Shown: positions 8,639-17,751, numbered from the stretch's first letter. The stretch: DNA of 64,000 nt from Streptomyces cellostaticus (GCF_001513965.1 NZ_KQ948030.1:151448-215447), one strand, 5' to 3'. Numbers and translations: made by a program. The notes: generated by a model from the sequence alone, not told the origin.

Positions 8639-8700
8639 CTTGTGAGCACAAGCCGTTCTTTTGCTCGCAAGAGCCTGTTGTGCTCATTTTGCTCGCGCTA
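8639..8700. promoter_or_regulatory. Repeated TT(T/G)TGCTC half-sites between ABC importer and response regulator
   Basis: The divergent promoter region holds the palindrome CTTGTGAGCACAAG (8639-8652), TTTTGCTCGC at 8659-8668, TTGTGCTCA at 8678-8686 and TTTTGCTCGC at 8687-8696. These are variants of one half-site, TTKTGCTC, in both orientations. The array is well placed to control both the importer operon and the regulator. CitB/DcuR-type regulators usually bind such repeated sites. Which of the two paralogous regulators binds is not known. Confidence 0.6.
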
Positions 8701-8758
8701 CAACTGCGGAGCACGAAACACGGGCTTAACGCTCGCCGGCCTTGTAAGGAGAGGCCTG

Positions 8759-9451
8759 ATGATTGACGTCCTGGTCGTGGACGACGACTTCCGCGTCGCA
8801 GAGATAAACGCCAAGTACGTGGGAAAGGTTCCCGGCTTCCGGGTGACCGCCCGCGCGCACAGCGCCGCCCAGGCCCTGGCCGCCGTCCAACGCGGCGCCA
8901 TCGACCTGGTCCTGCTCGATCACTACCTGCCGGACCAGACCGGCCTCGAACTCGTCCACCGCATGCGGGAGCAGGGCCACGGCACCGACGTCATCATGAT
9001 CACTGCGGCGAGCGATGTGACGACCGTGCAGCAGGCGATGCGCCTGGGCGCCCTGCACTACCTGGTCAAGCCCTTCACCTTCGCCGCTCTGCGCACCCGT
9101 CTGGACTCCTACGCGGCCCTGCGCCGCACCGTCGACCGGGTGGGCGGCCGGGGTCTGACGGGCCAGGAACAGGTCGACCGGATCTTCGGCGCCCTGCGTA
9201 CGTCCCCTGCACCGGCCGCGCCGGGCCTGCCCAGCGGCCAGTCGGAACCCACGACCGACCTCATCTGCGGTGTCCTGCACCGCTCGGACCACCCGCTGTC
9301 GGCCCACGAGGTCGCGGCCGAGACCGGCCTGAGCCGCTCCACGGCCCAGCGCTACCTCCGCCACCTGGAACAGGCGGGCCGCCTCCGCCTCTCCCTGAAG
9401 TACGGCGACACCGGCCGCCCGGAGCACCGGTACGCGTGGGTGGCACCGTAA
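8759..9451 (+). CDS. Second CitB/DcuR-type response regulator, no adjacent kinase
   Basis: This 230-residue response regulator is closely similar to the one at 5129. Shared segments include the MI(D/E)VLVVDDD start, the LDHYLPDQTG receiver motif with Asp54, LVKPF, the VDRIFGAL linker and the TGLSRSTAQRYL helix-turn-helix, as well as the ending LKYGDxGRPEHRY. Its ATG follows an excellent AAGGAGAGG site. No histidine kinase gene adjoins it, so it may share the kinase at 3432 or act as an orphan. It is divergent from the ABC importer operon and convergent with the SSS symporter gene (36 bp away). Duplication of an ancestral regulator is inferred from the similarity. Confidence 0.92.
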   Translation: MIDVLVVDDDFRVAEINAKYVGKVPGFRVTARAHSAAQALAAVQRGAIDLVLLDHYLPDQTGLELVHRMREQGHGTDVIMITAASDVTTVQQAMRLGALHYLVKPFTFAALRTRLDSYAALRRTVDRVGGRGLTGQEQVDRIFGALRTSPAPAAPGLPSGQSEPTTDLICGVLHRSDHPLSAHEVAAETGLSRSTAQRYLRHLEQAGRLRLSLKYGDTGRPEHRYAWVAP

Positions 9452-9486
9452 GGGCGGTCCGTTCTCGGCACGCCCCACCGAGCCGG

Positions 9487-11079
9487 CTACACGGCTCCCG
9501 CCCCGGTCAGTGACCGTACCTCGGTCTCCGCGTACTTGGCCTCGTCCGCGACCTCGTCCGAGGTGACCGTGCCCAGCCAGCCGGCGAGGAAGCCGAGCGG
9601 GATGGAGATGATCCCCGGGTTCTGCAGGGGGAAGTACTGGAAGTCGACGTCCGGGAAGAGCGAGTCCGGGCTGCCGGAGACCACCGGGGAGAGCAGCACC
9701 AGCCCGAGCGCAGGAATCAGCCCGCCGTATACGGCCCACACCGCGCCGCGCGTCGTGAAGCCGCGCCAGAACAGCGAGTACAGCAGCACCGGCAGATTCG
9801 CCGACGCGGCCACGGCGAAGGCGAGGCCGACCAGGAAGGCGACGTTGAGGCCGCGGGCCAGCAGGCCCAGCGCGATCGCGACGACCCCGATACCGACCGC
9901 TGCGATGCGCGCCACCGCCACCTCGCTGCGCGCCTTGGCGTGCCGCCGCCGCAAGGAGGCATACAGGTCGTGGGCCACGGATGCCGAGGAGGCGAGCGTG
10001 ATTCCGGCGACCACCGCGAGGATCGTGGCGAAGGCGATGGCGGCGACGATGGCGAACAGAACCGTTCCACCAGTGGAGCCCGCACCGCCGCCCAGGTCGA
10101 GGGCGAGCAGGGGCACCGCGGTGTTCCCTGCCGCGTTCGAGGCGCGCACGGTCTTCGGTCCGAGCACGGCGGCGGCCCCGAACCCGAGGACGATCGTCAT
10201 CAGGTAGAAGCCACCGATCAGCCCGATGGACCACACCGCAGAACGGCGGGCCGCCCGCGCGGTCGGCACGGTGTAGAAGCGGGACAGGATGTGCGGCAGC
10301 CCCGCCGTGCCCAGCACCAGCGCGAGCCCCAGGCTGATGAAGTCGAGGCGAGCGGTCCAGCTCCCGCCGTACTTCAGTCCCGGCGCCAGAAACGCGCTCC
10401 CGTGGCCGCTTCGGTCCGCGGCCGCCACCAGCAGCCGGTCGAAGTCGCCGTGGAACCGCACCAGCACCAGCACGGTCAGCACGACCGTCCCGCCGAGCAG
10501 CAGGACCGCCTTCACGATCTGGATCCAGGTGGTGGCCCGCATCCCTCCCAGCGACACATAGATCACCATCAGGGCACCGACCCCGATGACCGTCCAGGCC
10601 TGGGCCGCACCGCTCGTGCGCCCCACCAGCAGCGCCACCAGGCTGCCCGCGCCCACCATTTGCGCCACCAGATAGAGAACGGACACCGTGACCGAGGAAG
10701 TTCCCGCGGCGATCCGCACCGGCCGCTCGCTCATCCGCGCGGCCACCACGTCGGCCAGGGTGAACCGCCCGCAGTTGCGCACCAGTTCCGCCACCAGGAA
10801 CAGCACGACCAGCCAGGCCACGAGGAAGCCCACCACATACAGCAGCCCGTCGTAGCCGTAGAGCGCGATGAGTCCCGTGACCCCGAGGAAGGAGGCCGCC
10901 GACATGTAGTCACCCGCGATGGCAAAACCATTCTCCATCGGGGAGAAGAGCCGCCCGCCGGCATAGAACTCCTCCGCCGAACCATGCCGCCTGCGGCTCA
11001 CCCAGGTCGTGATCTCCAGGGTCACGGCCACGAACCCGCTGAACAACAGCAGCGCCAGCGTCTGATGTTCGCCGGTCAC
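9487..11079 (-). CDS. Sodium:solute symporter (SSS family), ActP-like
   Basis: This polytopic membrane transporter has about 530 residues and roughly 13 hydrophobic segments. It is in the SSS family subgroup that includes acetate/monocarboxylate permeases. Motifs include the AGDYMSAASFLGVTGLIALYG region near the start and FARILAVVAGITLA-type segments later. The GTG start at 11079 overlaps the stop of the DUF485 gene (GTGA), which marks translational coupling. A DUF485 protein paired with an SSS permease is the known yjcH-actP arrangement for small carboxylates. The adjacent CitB-type regulators fit a carboxylate-uptake locus. Substrate is inference. Confidence 0.88.
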   Translation of the reverse strand: MTGEHQTLALLLFSGFVAVTLEITTWVSRRRHGSAEEFYAGGRLFSPMENGFAIAGDYMSAASFLGVTGLIALYGYDGLLYVVGFLVAWLVVLFLVAELVRNCGRFTLADVVAARMSERPVRIAAGTSSVTVSVLYLVAQMVGAGSLVALLVGRTSGAAQAWTVIGVGALMVIYVSLGGMRATTWIQIVKAVLLLGGTVVLTVLVLVRFHGDFDRLLVAAADRSGHGSAFLAPGLKYGGSWTARLDFISLGLALVLGTAGLPHILSRFYTVPTARAARRSAVWSIGLIGGFYLMTIVLGFGAAAVLGPKTVRASNAAGNTAVPLLALDLGGGAGSTGGTVLFAIVAAIAFATILAVVAGITLASSASVAHDLYASLRRRHAKARSEVAVARIAAVGIGVVAIALGLLARGLNVAFLVGLAFAVAASANLPVLLYSLFWRGFTTRGAVWAVYGGLIPALGLVLLSPVVSGSPDSLFPDVDFQYFPLQNPGIISIPLGFLAGWLGTVTSDEVADEAKYAETEVRSLTGAGAV

Positions 11080-11624
11080 GAGGCGCCTCCCTGGACTCCG
11101 CGGGTCAGTTCCTGCGTGTCCCAGCGCAACTCCAGCGCGGCCCGGTCCCGGCACAGCCGCGCATGCCGGGCATAGGCCCAGGTGAGCAGGAACGTGCTGA
11201 GGAACTGCCCGAGCCCCGCGAGCATCGCCACGTTCACCGCCCCGGCCACGGGACGGGCCATGAGCCCGGGCGCGGTCGTCGCGGCCACCACGTACCCCAC
11301 GTACCAGACGAGGAAGGCGGCTACTCCCGGCACCACGAACCTGCGGTACCGGCTGCGCACCTCCTGGAAGGCCTCGCTGCGCTGCACCGCGACATAGACA
11401 TCGCGGGCACGAACAGCCGTGCCGTCCTGCTCACCGCGCGCGGACGGTACGGCCCGTGCCGGCATCCCGGTGCCGTCCAGCTCGCCCCAGCCGGAGCCCA
11501 GCGCGTCGTACCAGGGGTCCTCGTATCTCACGTCCCGGGAGGCCGGACCGTGGTCTTCCCGCCTGCCGGCCGAACTCCCGGGATCGTCGTCGGCTCCATG
11601 GGAACGACCATCGCTTGACTGCAT
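11076..11624 (-). CDS. DUF485 membrane protein, partner of the SSS symporter
   Basis: This small membrane protein of about 182 residues has a disordered, acidic/polar N-terminal half and then the DUF485 core (FQEVRSRYRRFVVPGVAAF). Two transmembrane segments follow (FLVWYVGYVVAATTAPGL and AMLAGLGQFLSTFLLTWAY). DUF485 proteins are usually encoded directly before SSS solute symporters, as here, with a four-base overlap. ATG 11624 is chosen over an upstream in-frame TTG. Its N-terminal extension of about 80 residues is long for the family. Confidence 0.85.
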   Translation of the reverse strand: MQSSDGRSHGADDDPGSSAGRREDHGPASRDVRYEDPWYDALGSGWGELDGTGMPARAVPSARGEQDGTAVRARDVYVAVQRSEAFQEVRSRYRRFVVPGVAAFLVWYVGYVVAATTAPGLMARPVAGAVNVAMLAGLGQFLSTFLLTWAYARHARLCRDRAALELRWDTQELTRGVQGGAS

Positions 11625-11692
11625 GCCCAAGGATGGACAGATGGGAAGATCCCTGACTCTTCTTCCCCCGGCTCTTCACCCCATCAGGTGAT

Positions 11693-12376
11693 TCACTCCG
11701 CGGGCGGCCGCACCAGCCCCTTCGCGTAGGCGTAACGCACCGCCTGTGCCCGGTCCTTGAGGCCCGTCTTGGCGAAGAGGTTGTTGATGTGAGTCTTCAC
11801 GGTCGCGGTGGAGACATGCAGGGCGCGGGCGATCTCCTGGTTGCTCAGTCCCTCGCCGATCAGCACCAGGACCTCGGTCTCCCGCGCGGTCAGGCCGTCG
11901 GGCGCCTCGGCGGCCGCCGGTGTGGGCTCGGGCTCCGACAGCCTCTCCAGCAGCCGGCGCTGGACACTCGGCGACAGTCCGGCCTCCCCGGACAGAACAC
12001 TCTCCACGGCGCGCACGATCTCGTCGCCGCCCGCGTCCTTGGTGAGATAGCCCCGGGCTCCCGCGCGCAGCGCGGGGAACAGGGACTCGTCGTCCGCGTA
12101 CGTGGTGAGCACCACGACCTGGGTCCCCGGATACTCCGCCCGGATCCGCCGCGTGGCCTCCACGCCGTCGCAGCGGGGCATCCGCAGGTCCATCAGGACC
12201 ACGTCCGGGGCGAGTTCCCCCACCAGCCGCACCGCCTCCTCGCCGTCCCCCGCCGAACCCACGACCTCCACACCGGGCAGCAGCCCGAGCAACATCACGA
12301 TGCCTTCCCGGACCACCGTCTGGTCGTCGGCGACCACCACCCGCGCGGGCTTCCTCTCCCCCTCCGGCTCCGTCAT
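11693..12376 (-). CDS. NarL/LuxR-type response regulator
   Basis: This 227-residue response regulator has a receiver domain with VVVADDQ, phosphoacceptor Asp63 in VLMDLRMPRCDG and Lys in LTKDAGG. The C-terminal LuxR helix-turn-helix reads LTARETEVLVLIGEGLSNQEI and ends KTHINNLFAKTGLKDRAQAV. It overlaps the upstream kinase gene by four bases and is the last gene of a three-gene operon reading toward lower coordinates. The signal and targets are unknown. Confidence 0.93.
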   Translation of the reverse strand: MTEPEGERKPARVVVADDQTVVREGIVMLLGLLPGVEVVGSAGDGEEAVRLVGELAPDVVLMDLRMPRCDGVEATRRIRAEYPGTQVVVLTTYADDESLFPALRAGARGYLTKDAGGDEIVRAVESVLSGEAGLSPSVQRRLLERLSEPEPTPAAAEAPDGLTARETEVLVLIGEGLSNQEIARALHVSTATVKTHINNLFAKTGLKDRAQAVRYAYAKGLVRPPAE

Positions 12377-13524
12377 ACGGGCACCTTCAACGTCACCACG
12401 AACCCCTCCTCGTCCGGCCCCGCGTCCAGCGAACCGCCCAGCAGTTCGGCGCGCTCCCGCATTCCCAGCAGACCGTACCCGCCGCCCGCCCCCGTGAGTT
12501 CGCCCGGTCGGCCGCCCGAGTCCCGTACGTCCAGCGTCACTTCGTGCCGCCCGTAGTCGAGTCGCAGGTGCACCTTGGCGCCGTGGGCGTGCTTGCGGAC
12601 GTTCGTCAACGCCTCCTGCGCCACCCGCCGCACGGCCTGTGAGGCTTCGGCCGGCAGAGGTCTGCGCTCACCCGTGACGGTGACCTCGGCGCCGTCGGCC
12701 GCGCTGACGAGTTCGGTCAGGAAGTCCTCCAGGGGCGACAGATCACCACGCAACGCGGACAGCGCCTGCCGTGTTTCGGCGAGGCCGTCGCGAGCCATGC
12801 CCCGGGCGGCCACCACCCGCTCCAGGATCTGCTCCCGGCCGGCGCCGCGCTCTATCAGCAGCCGGGCCGCCTCCAGATGCACCAGTTGCGCCGAGAGGCT
12901 GTGGGCGAGCACGTCGTGGATCTCCCGGGCGATCCTCGCCCGCTCGGCCAGCGCCGCCGACTGTGCCTCGGCGGCCCGCGCGGCCCGCTCCTGGGCGAGC
13001 AGCCGCTGCGCGCTTCCTCGGGCCTCCGCGTCTAGCCGCAGGACGTATCCGGCAAGGGCCATGCCCGCCACCGTGGCGGCCGTGGTCAGCCACACGTCGT
13101 TGTTGAACGCGGAGTACGAGGCCAGCGCCACTGATGTCACAGGCAGGGCGGCCCCGAGGGGCAGCCGCTCCAGGGCGGAGATACCGCAGCCGCACCAGAC
13201 CACCAGGGCCGGTCCCCTGAACCCCGTGGCCTCGGCCGCGACCGCGATGCCCAGGAGCACACTCATGAGTGCCAGGGAGCGCACCAGCCGGTGCTCGTAG
13301 GTGCTGCGGAAGAAGGCCCAGGAGACGACGGCGGCCAGCAGGACGCCGGCGACGGCCGCGAGTGCGCCCCAGATGCCGACGTGCTTGTGGCTGAAGGCGC
13401 CCCACAGGAGCAGCGCGAGCACCAGCACCCTGATGGCCCAGGCGAGCAGGCGCCGTGGTCGGGGGGTTCCCTTGCGGCCGAGCGCTTCACGCGACGGCCA
13501 GCGTGTCCAGGCGTTCTCCGTCAC
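12373..13524 (-). CDS. NarL-family sensor histidine kinase
   Basis: This membrane kinase has 383 residues. An N-terminal membrane domain with about five hydrophobic segments covers residues 25-155. The HisKA_3 dimerisation helix follows, with phosphoacceptor His in RIAREIHDVLAHSLSAQLVH, then a HATPase domain with RRVAQEALTNVRKHA and GYGLLGMRERAELLGG. GTG 13524 overlaps the stop of the upstream membrane protein gene, and its own stop overlaps the regulator start, so all three genes are translationally coupled. There is no obvious extracytoplasmic sensor loop, so it may sense membrane state or a partner, perhaps the cotranscribed membrane protein. Confidence 0.92.
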   Translation of the reverse strand: MTENAWTRWPSREALGRKGTPRPRRLLAWAIRVLVLALLLWGAFSHKHVGIWGALAAVAGVLLAAVVSWAFFRSTYEHRLVRSLALMSVLLGIAVAAEATGFRGPALVVWCGCGISALERLPLGAALPVTSVALASYSAFNNDVWLTTAATVAGMALAGYVLRLDAEARGSAQRLLAQERAARAAEAQSAALAERARIAREIHDVLAHSLSAQLVHLEAARLLIERGAGREQILERVVAARGMARDGLAETRQALSALRGDLSPLEDFLTELVSAADGAEVTVTGERRPLPAEASQAVRRVAQEALTNVRKHAHGAKVHLRLDYGRHEVTLDVRDSGGRPGELTGAGGGYGLLGMRERAELLGGSLDAGPDEEGFVVTLKVPV

Positions 13525-14042
13525 ACGTGCTCCTTCCACGCCGACCGCATGTCGTCACCGTACGCCGGGGCCGGACTGCTCGCGGAACCGAAGGACTGGG
13601 CCCGCCAGACCAGGATCCCGGCCCGGACCAGCAGGGTGTCGGCAAAGCCGAGCATCAGTGCCGAGCTGTTCTGGTGCACGCCGATCACGACGCCGAGAGC
13701 GAAGACGCCGACCCGCAGGGCTACGCCTGCGGCCCATACGGCGGCGCTCGCCTTGGTGCTCTTGGTCCACACGACGCCGTCCGGTTCCGTCCAGATACGG
13801 GTGGTCCAGGCCCAGCCGGCGCCTGTGGCCAGGCCGATGAGTATCTCCACGGCCAGCAGCACGGCGGATTCGATGCGGTGATGGACGTCGAGTATTCCGG
13901 GCCCGCGCAGGGCCATGGCCCCGAGAATCACAGGGAGCAGCCACCAGCGCCGGTCGGTGTCGATCGCGCGGGCGCGGAACTGGCGCACGATCACTATGGC
14001 GACTACGGCCACCATCACCAACGCGTTGACGAGCCCGGCCAT
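13521..14042 (-). CDS. Small multi-spanning membrane protein, DUF1453-like
   Basis: This 173-residue protein has four or five hydrophobic segments. The first is LVNALVMVAVVAIVIV, and the middle holds ESAVLLAVEILIGLATGAGWAW with conserved polar residues. The segment RARAIDTDRRWWLLPVILGAMALRG and overall size resemble DUF1453/CcdC-type proteins. It is the first gene of the kinase-regulator operon and overlaps the kinase start (GTGTGA junction). It may be a sensory partner of the kinase. The family call is moderate and the function unknown. Confidence 0.75.
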   Translation of the reverse strand: MAGLVNALVMVAVVAIVIVRQFRARAIDTDRRWWLLPVILGAMALRGPGILDVHHRIESAVLLAVEILIGLATGAGWAWTTRIWTEPDGVVWTKSTKASAAVWAAGVALRVGVFALGVVIGVHQNSSALMLGFADTLLVRAGILVWRAQSFGSASSPAPAYGDDMRSAWKEHV

Positions 14043-14860
14043 CACAGCCTCCGTGAGCGAGAAGGGGCGTCGGAAGCGAGCGCTGCCGACGCCTTCGAAG
14101 CTACGGAAGTTCGCAGGTCAGGAGATCGGAGCGGGGGTGGATCGCGGGTGGAACCTTGCGGACGACCCGCCTCCACCCACGGGTGGACAGACCGCCGGTG
14201 AGCCATGCGGGCCGCGCGTCTGCCGGGGCTCGGCTGCGGTGCGGGCCGGGCGCAGGGGCCGGGCGCCACTAGTCGCTGGGCCAGGCTGGTTGGGCTGGGC
14301 AGGCCTGAGCCGGGGAACAGGGCAGGCCTGAGCCGAGGCACGGCGAGCCAGGGCAGAGGCAGGGGTCCGCGGCCGCCGCGAGAACCGTGGCAGGGAGCCA
14401 CAGCCGAGGCCGATGGGTTCACTCCAGGGGCGGAACCGCAGGGCCGACTCCGGTCGAGCGGGTCGTAATGGGCGCGCCACGCTCGGCCTGGGCATGTGAT
14501 GCCCGGCCCCAACCGTGCATGCCGCTCCTCGGGGCAAGGCACACCCCGCCCGTTCACCTCCCGGCTCAAGGCCGAACGCACGCTCAAGAGCCGAGCGCAC
14601 GCTCAAGATCGGAGCGCAGACGCCGCCCCTGCTGTCCCGAGCCCCTCGGCGCGCGGCCGACCCACCCGGTCGGCCCCGATCGAGGCGGCTCTTCACAGCC
14701 GGCCACCCAACCGGCGAGCCGAAGCCCTCCCCCCGAGCCCGTCGGCAGGCCACGAGCACCGCTCACTCGCCCCGTCGCCATCTCGAGGCGCGCCCAACGC
14801 TCACCGGCCGACCTGCCCACTCCCAGCGAGCAGTCAGGTCGGCCAGAGCCGGCGCAGCGG
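14043..14860. other. GC-rich intergenic stretch with short direct repeats, no gene seen
   Basis: About 820 bp separate the membrane protein operon from the parE stop. No reading frame has homology or a convincing ribosome site. A 16-bp sequence, GGGCAGGCCTGAGCCG, occurs twice (14297-14312 and 14320-14335), and GCACGCTCAAGA occurs twice (14578-14589 and 14597-14608). These look like local slippage repeats. Promoter elements for the operon ending at 13521 must lie near 14050-14150. Confidence 0.5.
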
Positions 14861-16984
14861 CTACGCGTCGATGCGGGACCGGTCCAGCGTCGCCGCCGAG
14901 CTGGAGATGAACTCCTTGCGGGGGGCGACGTCGTTGCCCATGAGCAGGTCGAAGACCTGCTCAGCGGCCTCCAGGTCGGAGAGGTTGATCCGGCGCAGGG
15001 TGCGGTGGCGCGGGTCCATCGTGGTCTCGGCCAGCTGGTCGGCGTCCATCTCGCCCAGACCCTTGTAGCGCTGGATGGAGTCCTTGTACCGGATGCCCTT
15101 GCTCTGGAACTCCATCAGCTTGTCGCGCAGCTCACGGTCCGAGTACGTGTAGACGTACTTGTCCTGGCCCTTCTTCGGCTGGACGATCTCGATACGGTGC
15201 AGCGGCGGCACCGCGGCGAAGACCCGGCCGGCTTCGACCATGGGCCGCATGTAGCGCTGGAACAGCGTCAGCAGCAGGCACCGGATGTGGGAGCCGTCCA
15301 CATCGGCGTCGGTCATCATGATGATCTTGCCGTAGCGGGCCGCGTCGATATCGAACGTACGGCCCGACCCGGCTCCTATGACCTGGATGATCGCGCCGCA
15401 CTCGGCGTTCTTGAGCATGTCGGTCACCGACGACCGCTGCACGTTGAGGATCTTGCCCCGGATCGGCAGCAGCGCCTGGAACTCGGAGTTCCGCGCGAGC
15501 TTCGCCGTACCGAGCGCGGAGTCGCCCTCAACGATGAACAGCTCACTGCGGTCGACGTCGTCGCTGCGGCAGTCGGCGAGCTTGGCCGGCAGGGACGAGG
15601 ACTCCAGTGCGGTCTTCCGTCGCTGGGCGTCCTTGTGCTGGCGGGCCGCGACGCGCGTGCGGGCGGCGGCGACCACCTTCTCCATGACGACCCGGGCCTG
15701 GGCGGCGGCGTCCCGCTTGGCGGCGGTCAGGAACGCCTTCAGCTCCTTGGTGACCACGTTGTTCACGATGCGGCGGGCCGCCGAGGTACCGAGGACCTCC
15801 TTGGTCTGGCCTTCGAACTGCGGCTCGGCCAGGCGCACGGTGACGACGGCGGTGAGGCCCTCCAGGGCGTCGTCCTTGACGATGTTGTCCTCGGCCACAC
15901 GCAGCATCTTCTTGGCGCGCAGCACGTCGTTCAGCGTCTGGGTGAGGGCCTGCTCGAAGCCTGCGACATGGGTGCCGCCCTTGGGGGTGGCGATGATGTT
16001 GACGAACGACCTCACGGTCGCGTCGTAGCCCGTGCCCCAGCGCAGCGCGATGTCGACGCCCAGCTCGCGGGTGACCTCGGTGGGGGTCATCTGGCCGTGC
16101 TCGTCCAGGACCGGGACGGTCTCCTTGAAGCTGCCCTGGCCGGAGAAGCGGATGACGTCGCAGACCGGCTTGTCGTTGGCCAGGTACTCGCAGAACTCGC
16201 TGATGCCGCCGTCGAAGCGGAAGGACTCCTCGCCCTTGCTGCCGCCCTCGCCGAGGCCGTACTCGTCGCGGACGACGATGGTGAGGCCGGGCACCAGGAA
16301 GGCTGTCTGCCGGGCGCGCTGGTGCAGGTTCTCCAGGGAGAGCTTGGCGTCCTTCAAAAAGATCTGCCGGTCGGCCCAGTACCGCACGCGCGTGCCGCTG
16401 CGTGTCTTGGGAATCTTCTTCGTCTTGCGCAGGCCGCTCTTGGCCTCGAACTTGGCGTCCGGACCCTCGCCCGCGAAGGCGCCCGGGACACCTCGCCGGA
16501 AGCTGATGGCGTGGACATGGCCATCCCGGTCGACCTCGACGTCGAGACGGGCGGAGAGCGCGTTGACCACGGAGGCACCGACGCCGTGCAGACCACCGGA
16601 GGCGGCGTACGAGCCGCCGCCGAACTTGCCGCCGGCGTGCAGCTTGGTCATGACGACCTCGACACCGGACAGGCGGGTCTTGGGTTCCACGTCCACGGGG
16701 ATGCCGCGGCCGTTGTCCCGCACCTCGACAGAGCCGTCGTCGTGGAGGATCACCTCGATGTGGTCGCAGAAGCCACCGAGGGCCTCGTCCACGGAGTTGT
16801 CGATGATCTCCCACAGGCAGTGCATCAGACCGCGGCTGTCGGTCGAGCCGATGTACATGCCCGGGCGCTTGCGTACGGCCTCGAGACCCTCGAGGACGAG
16901 CAGGTGCCGCGCGGTGTAGTTGGAACCGTCCCGGTCTGCTCCTGCCAGCAGCGCTGTGGACGGCACGGACGTATCGGCGGTCAC
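14861..16984 (-). CDS. parE: DNA topoisomerase IV subunit B (GyrB2/ParE type)
   Basis: This 707-residue type IIA topoisomerase B subunit provides ATP hydrolysis and the TOPRIM domain for chromosome decatenation or relaxation. The GHKL ATPase is at the N-terminus (VRKRPGMYIGSTD, EIIDNSVDEALGG, DNGRGIP, GLHGVGASVVNALS). TOPRIM follows with ELFIVEGDSALGTAKLARN and the metal-binding MMTDADVDGSHI. The C-terminus has RYKGLGEMDADQL. The GTG at 16984 is preceded by GAGGAG. A full gyrA/gyrB pair should exist elsewhere; this copy matches the second gyrB-like gene found near hrdB in streptomycetes. No parC is in the window. Confidence 0.93.
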   Translation of the reverse strand: MTADTSVPSTALLAGADRDGSNYTARHLLVLEGLEAVRKRPGMYIGSTDSRGLMHCLWEIIDNSVDEALGGFCDHIEVILHDDGSVEVRDNGRGIPVDVEPKTRLSGVEVVMTKLHAGGKFGGGSYAASGGLHGVGASVVNALSARLDVEVDRDGHVHAISFRRGVPGAFAGEGPDAKFEAKSGLRKTKKIPKTRSGTRVRYWADRQIFLKDAKLSLENLHQRARQTAFLVPGLTIVVRDEYGLGEGGSKGEESFRFDGGISEFCEYLANDKPVCDVIRFSGQGSFKETVPVLDEHGQMTPTEVTRELGVDIALRWGTGYDATVRSFVNIIATPKGGTHVAGFEQALTQTLNDVLRAKKMLRVAEDNIVKDDALEGLTAVVTVRLAEPQFEGQTKEVLGTSAARRIVNNVVTKELKAFLTAAKRDAAAQARVVMEKVVAAARTRVAARQHKDAQRRKTALESSSLPAKLADCRSDDVDRSELFIVEGDSALGTAKLARNSEFQALLPIRGKILNVQRSSVTDMLKNAECGAIIQVIGAGSGRTFDIDAARYGKIIMMTDADVDGSHIRCLLLTLFQRYMRPMVEAGRVFAAVPPLHRIEIVQPKKGQDKYVYTYSDRELRDKLMEFQSKGIRYKDSIQRYKGLGEMDADQLAETTMDPRHRTLRRINLSDLEAAEQVFDLLMGNDVAPRKEFISSSAATLDRSRIDA

Positions 16985-17422
16985 GCGGTTCGCTCCTCGC
17001 TGAATTTCAGATGACCCCCTTCTGGGTAAGGGGGCGGCTTCGGTCGCCGCTCAGAGGGTACCGAGGCCTGGTAGAGCCGTTGTAACGCCACCCTCATCGG
17101 GAGCTCAGCCTAGTCCAGGCTCGCATACACGTTCGATCCCTCGATGGAGTGAAGTACATATCACGTTCCCTTGGAGGCATGAACCATTTAGGCTCCGGGC
17201 ACGTCCTCATGAACAACCGGCAACCCGGCCGGGAGGATGTGAACCGAAGACAGCGCGAAACCGTAAGCACACAAGACACGCACTACGGCACATTCGCCGC
17301 CAACCGGCAGCAGACAGCCGCCCGGAAAGATTTTTCGAGGAAAAGCCACGAGCGGGAACGTTTTCGGGCTGGTTGGATGTTGACCCTGGTACGACAGCTC
17401 GTCGAGCTAGAGAAGAGGCGAC
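16985..17422. other. Divergent promoter region between parE and the small zinc-ribbon gene
   Basis: These 438 bp carry no supported gene. They must hold the parE promoter on the minus strand and the promoter of the 17423 gene on the plus strand. A hairpin-like CCCCCTTCTGGGTAAGGGGG lies at about 17015-17034 in the parE leader. A TTGACC hexamer near 17380 is a possible -35 element for the rightward gene. AT content is locally higher around 17150-17350. Confidence 0.35.
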
Positions 17423-17653
17423 GTGACTACTGTTCTGACCCCCGCGAGCCCGCTGACGGCCGCCGATCGCTGCGACCGCTGCGGCGCCCAGGCATACCTG
17501 CGCGTCGTGCTGCTCAGCGGCGGAGAACTGCTCTTCTGCGCCCACCACGGTCGCAAGTTCGAGCCGGAACTCAAGAAGATCGCCGCTGAGATACAGGACG
17601 AGACGGAGCGGCTGACGTCCGTTCCGGGCATCGCTTCCGAAGAAGAGCGCTGA
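17423..17653 (+). CDS. Small zinc-ribbon-like protein, DUF7455 type
   Basis: This 76-residue cytoplasmic protein has two metal-ligand pairs, CDRCGAQAY (residues 17-25) and FCAHHGRKF, followed by a helical charged tail (EPELKKIAAEIQDETERL). It resembles the small DUF7455 proteins found next to hrdB and parE in streptomycetes. GTG 17423 follows AGAAGAGGCG. A strong terminator lies 42 bp after the stop. The function is unknown; the Cys/His pattern suggests zinc binding. Confidence 0.8.
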   Translation: MTTVLTPASPLTAADRCDRCGAQAYLRVVLLSGGELLFCAHHGRKFEPELKKIAAEIQDETERLTSVPGIASEEER

Positions 17654-17694
17654 ATCTCGCACCCACGACGAGCCAGCCCCGGCACAGGCCGGTG

Positions 17695-17730
17695 CACGGG
17701 CGGCCGCTCCGAGAGGAGCGGCCGCCCGTG
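17695..17730. terminator. Bidirectional terminator hairpin
   Basis: A perfect 16-bp stem (CACGGGCGGCCGCTCC pairing with its exact complement) closes a GAGA loop. It lies between the convergent stops at 17653 and 17752 and can serve both transcripts. No long T-run follows, as is usual in this genus. Confidence 0.85.
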
Positions 17731-17751
17731 CTCATGCTCCCGTACAGCCCC

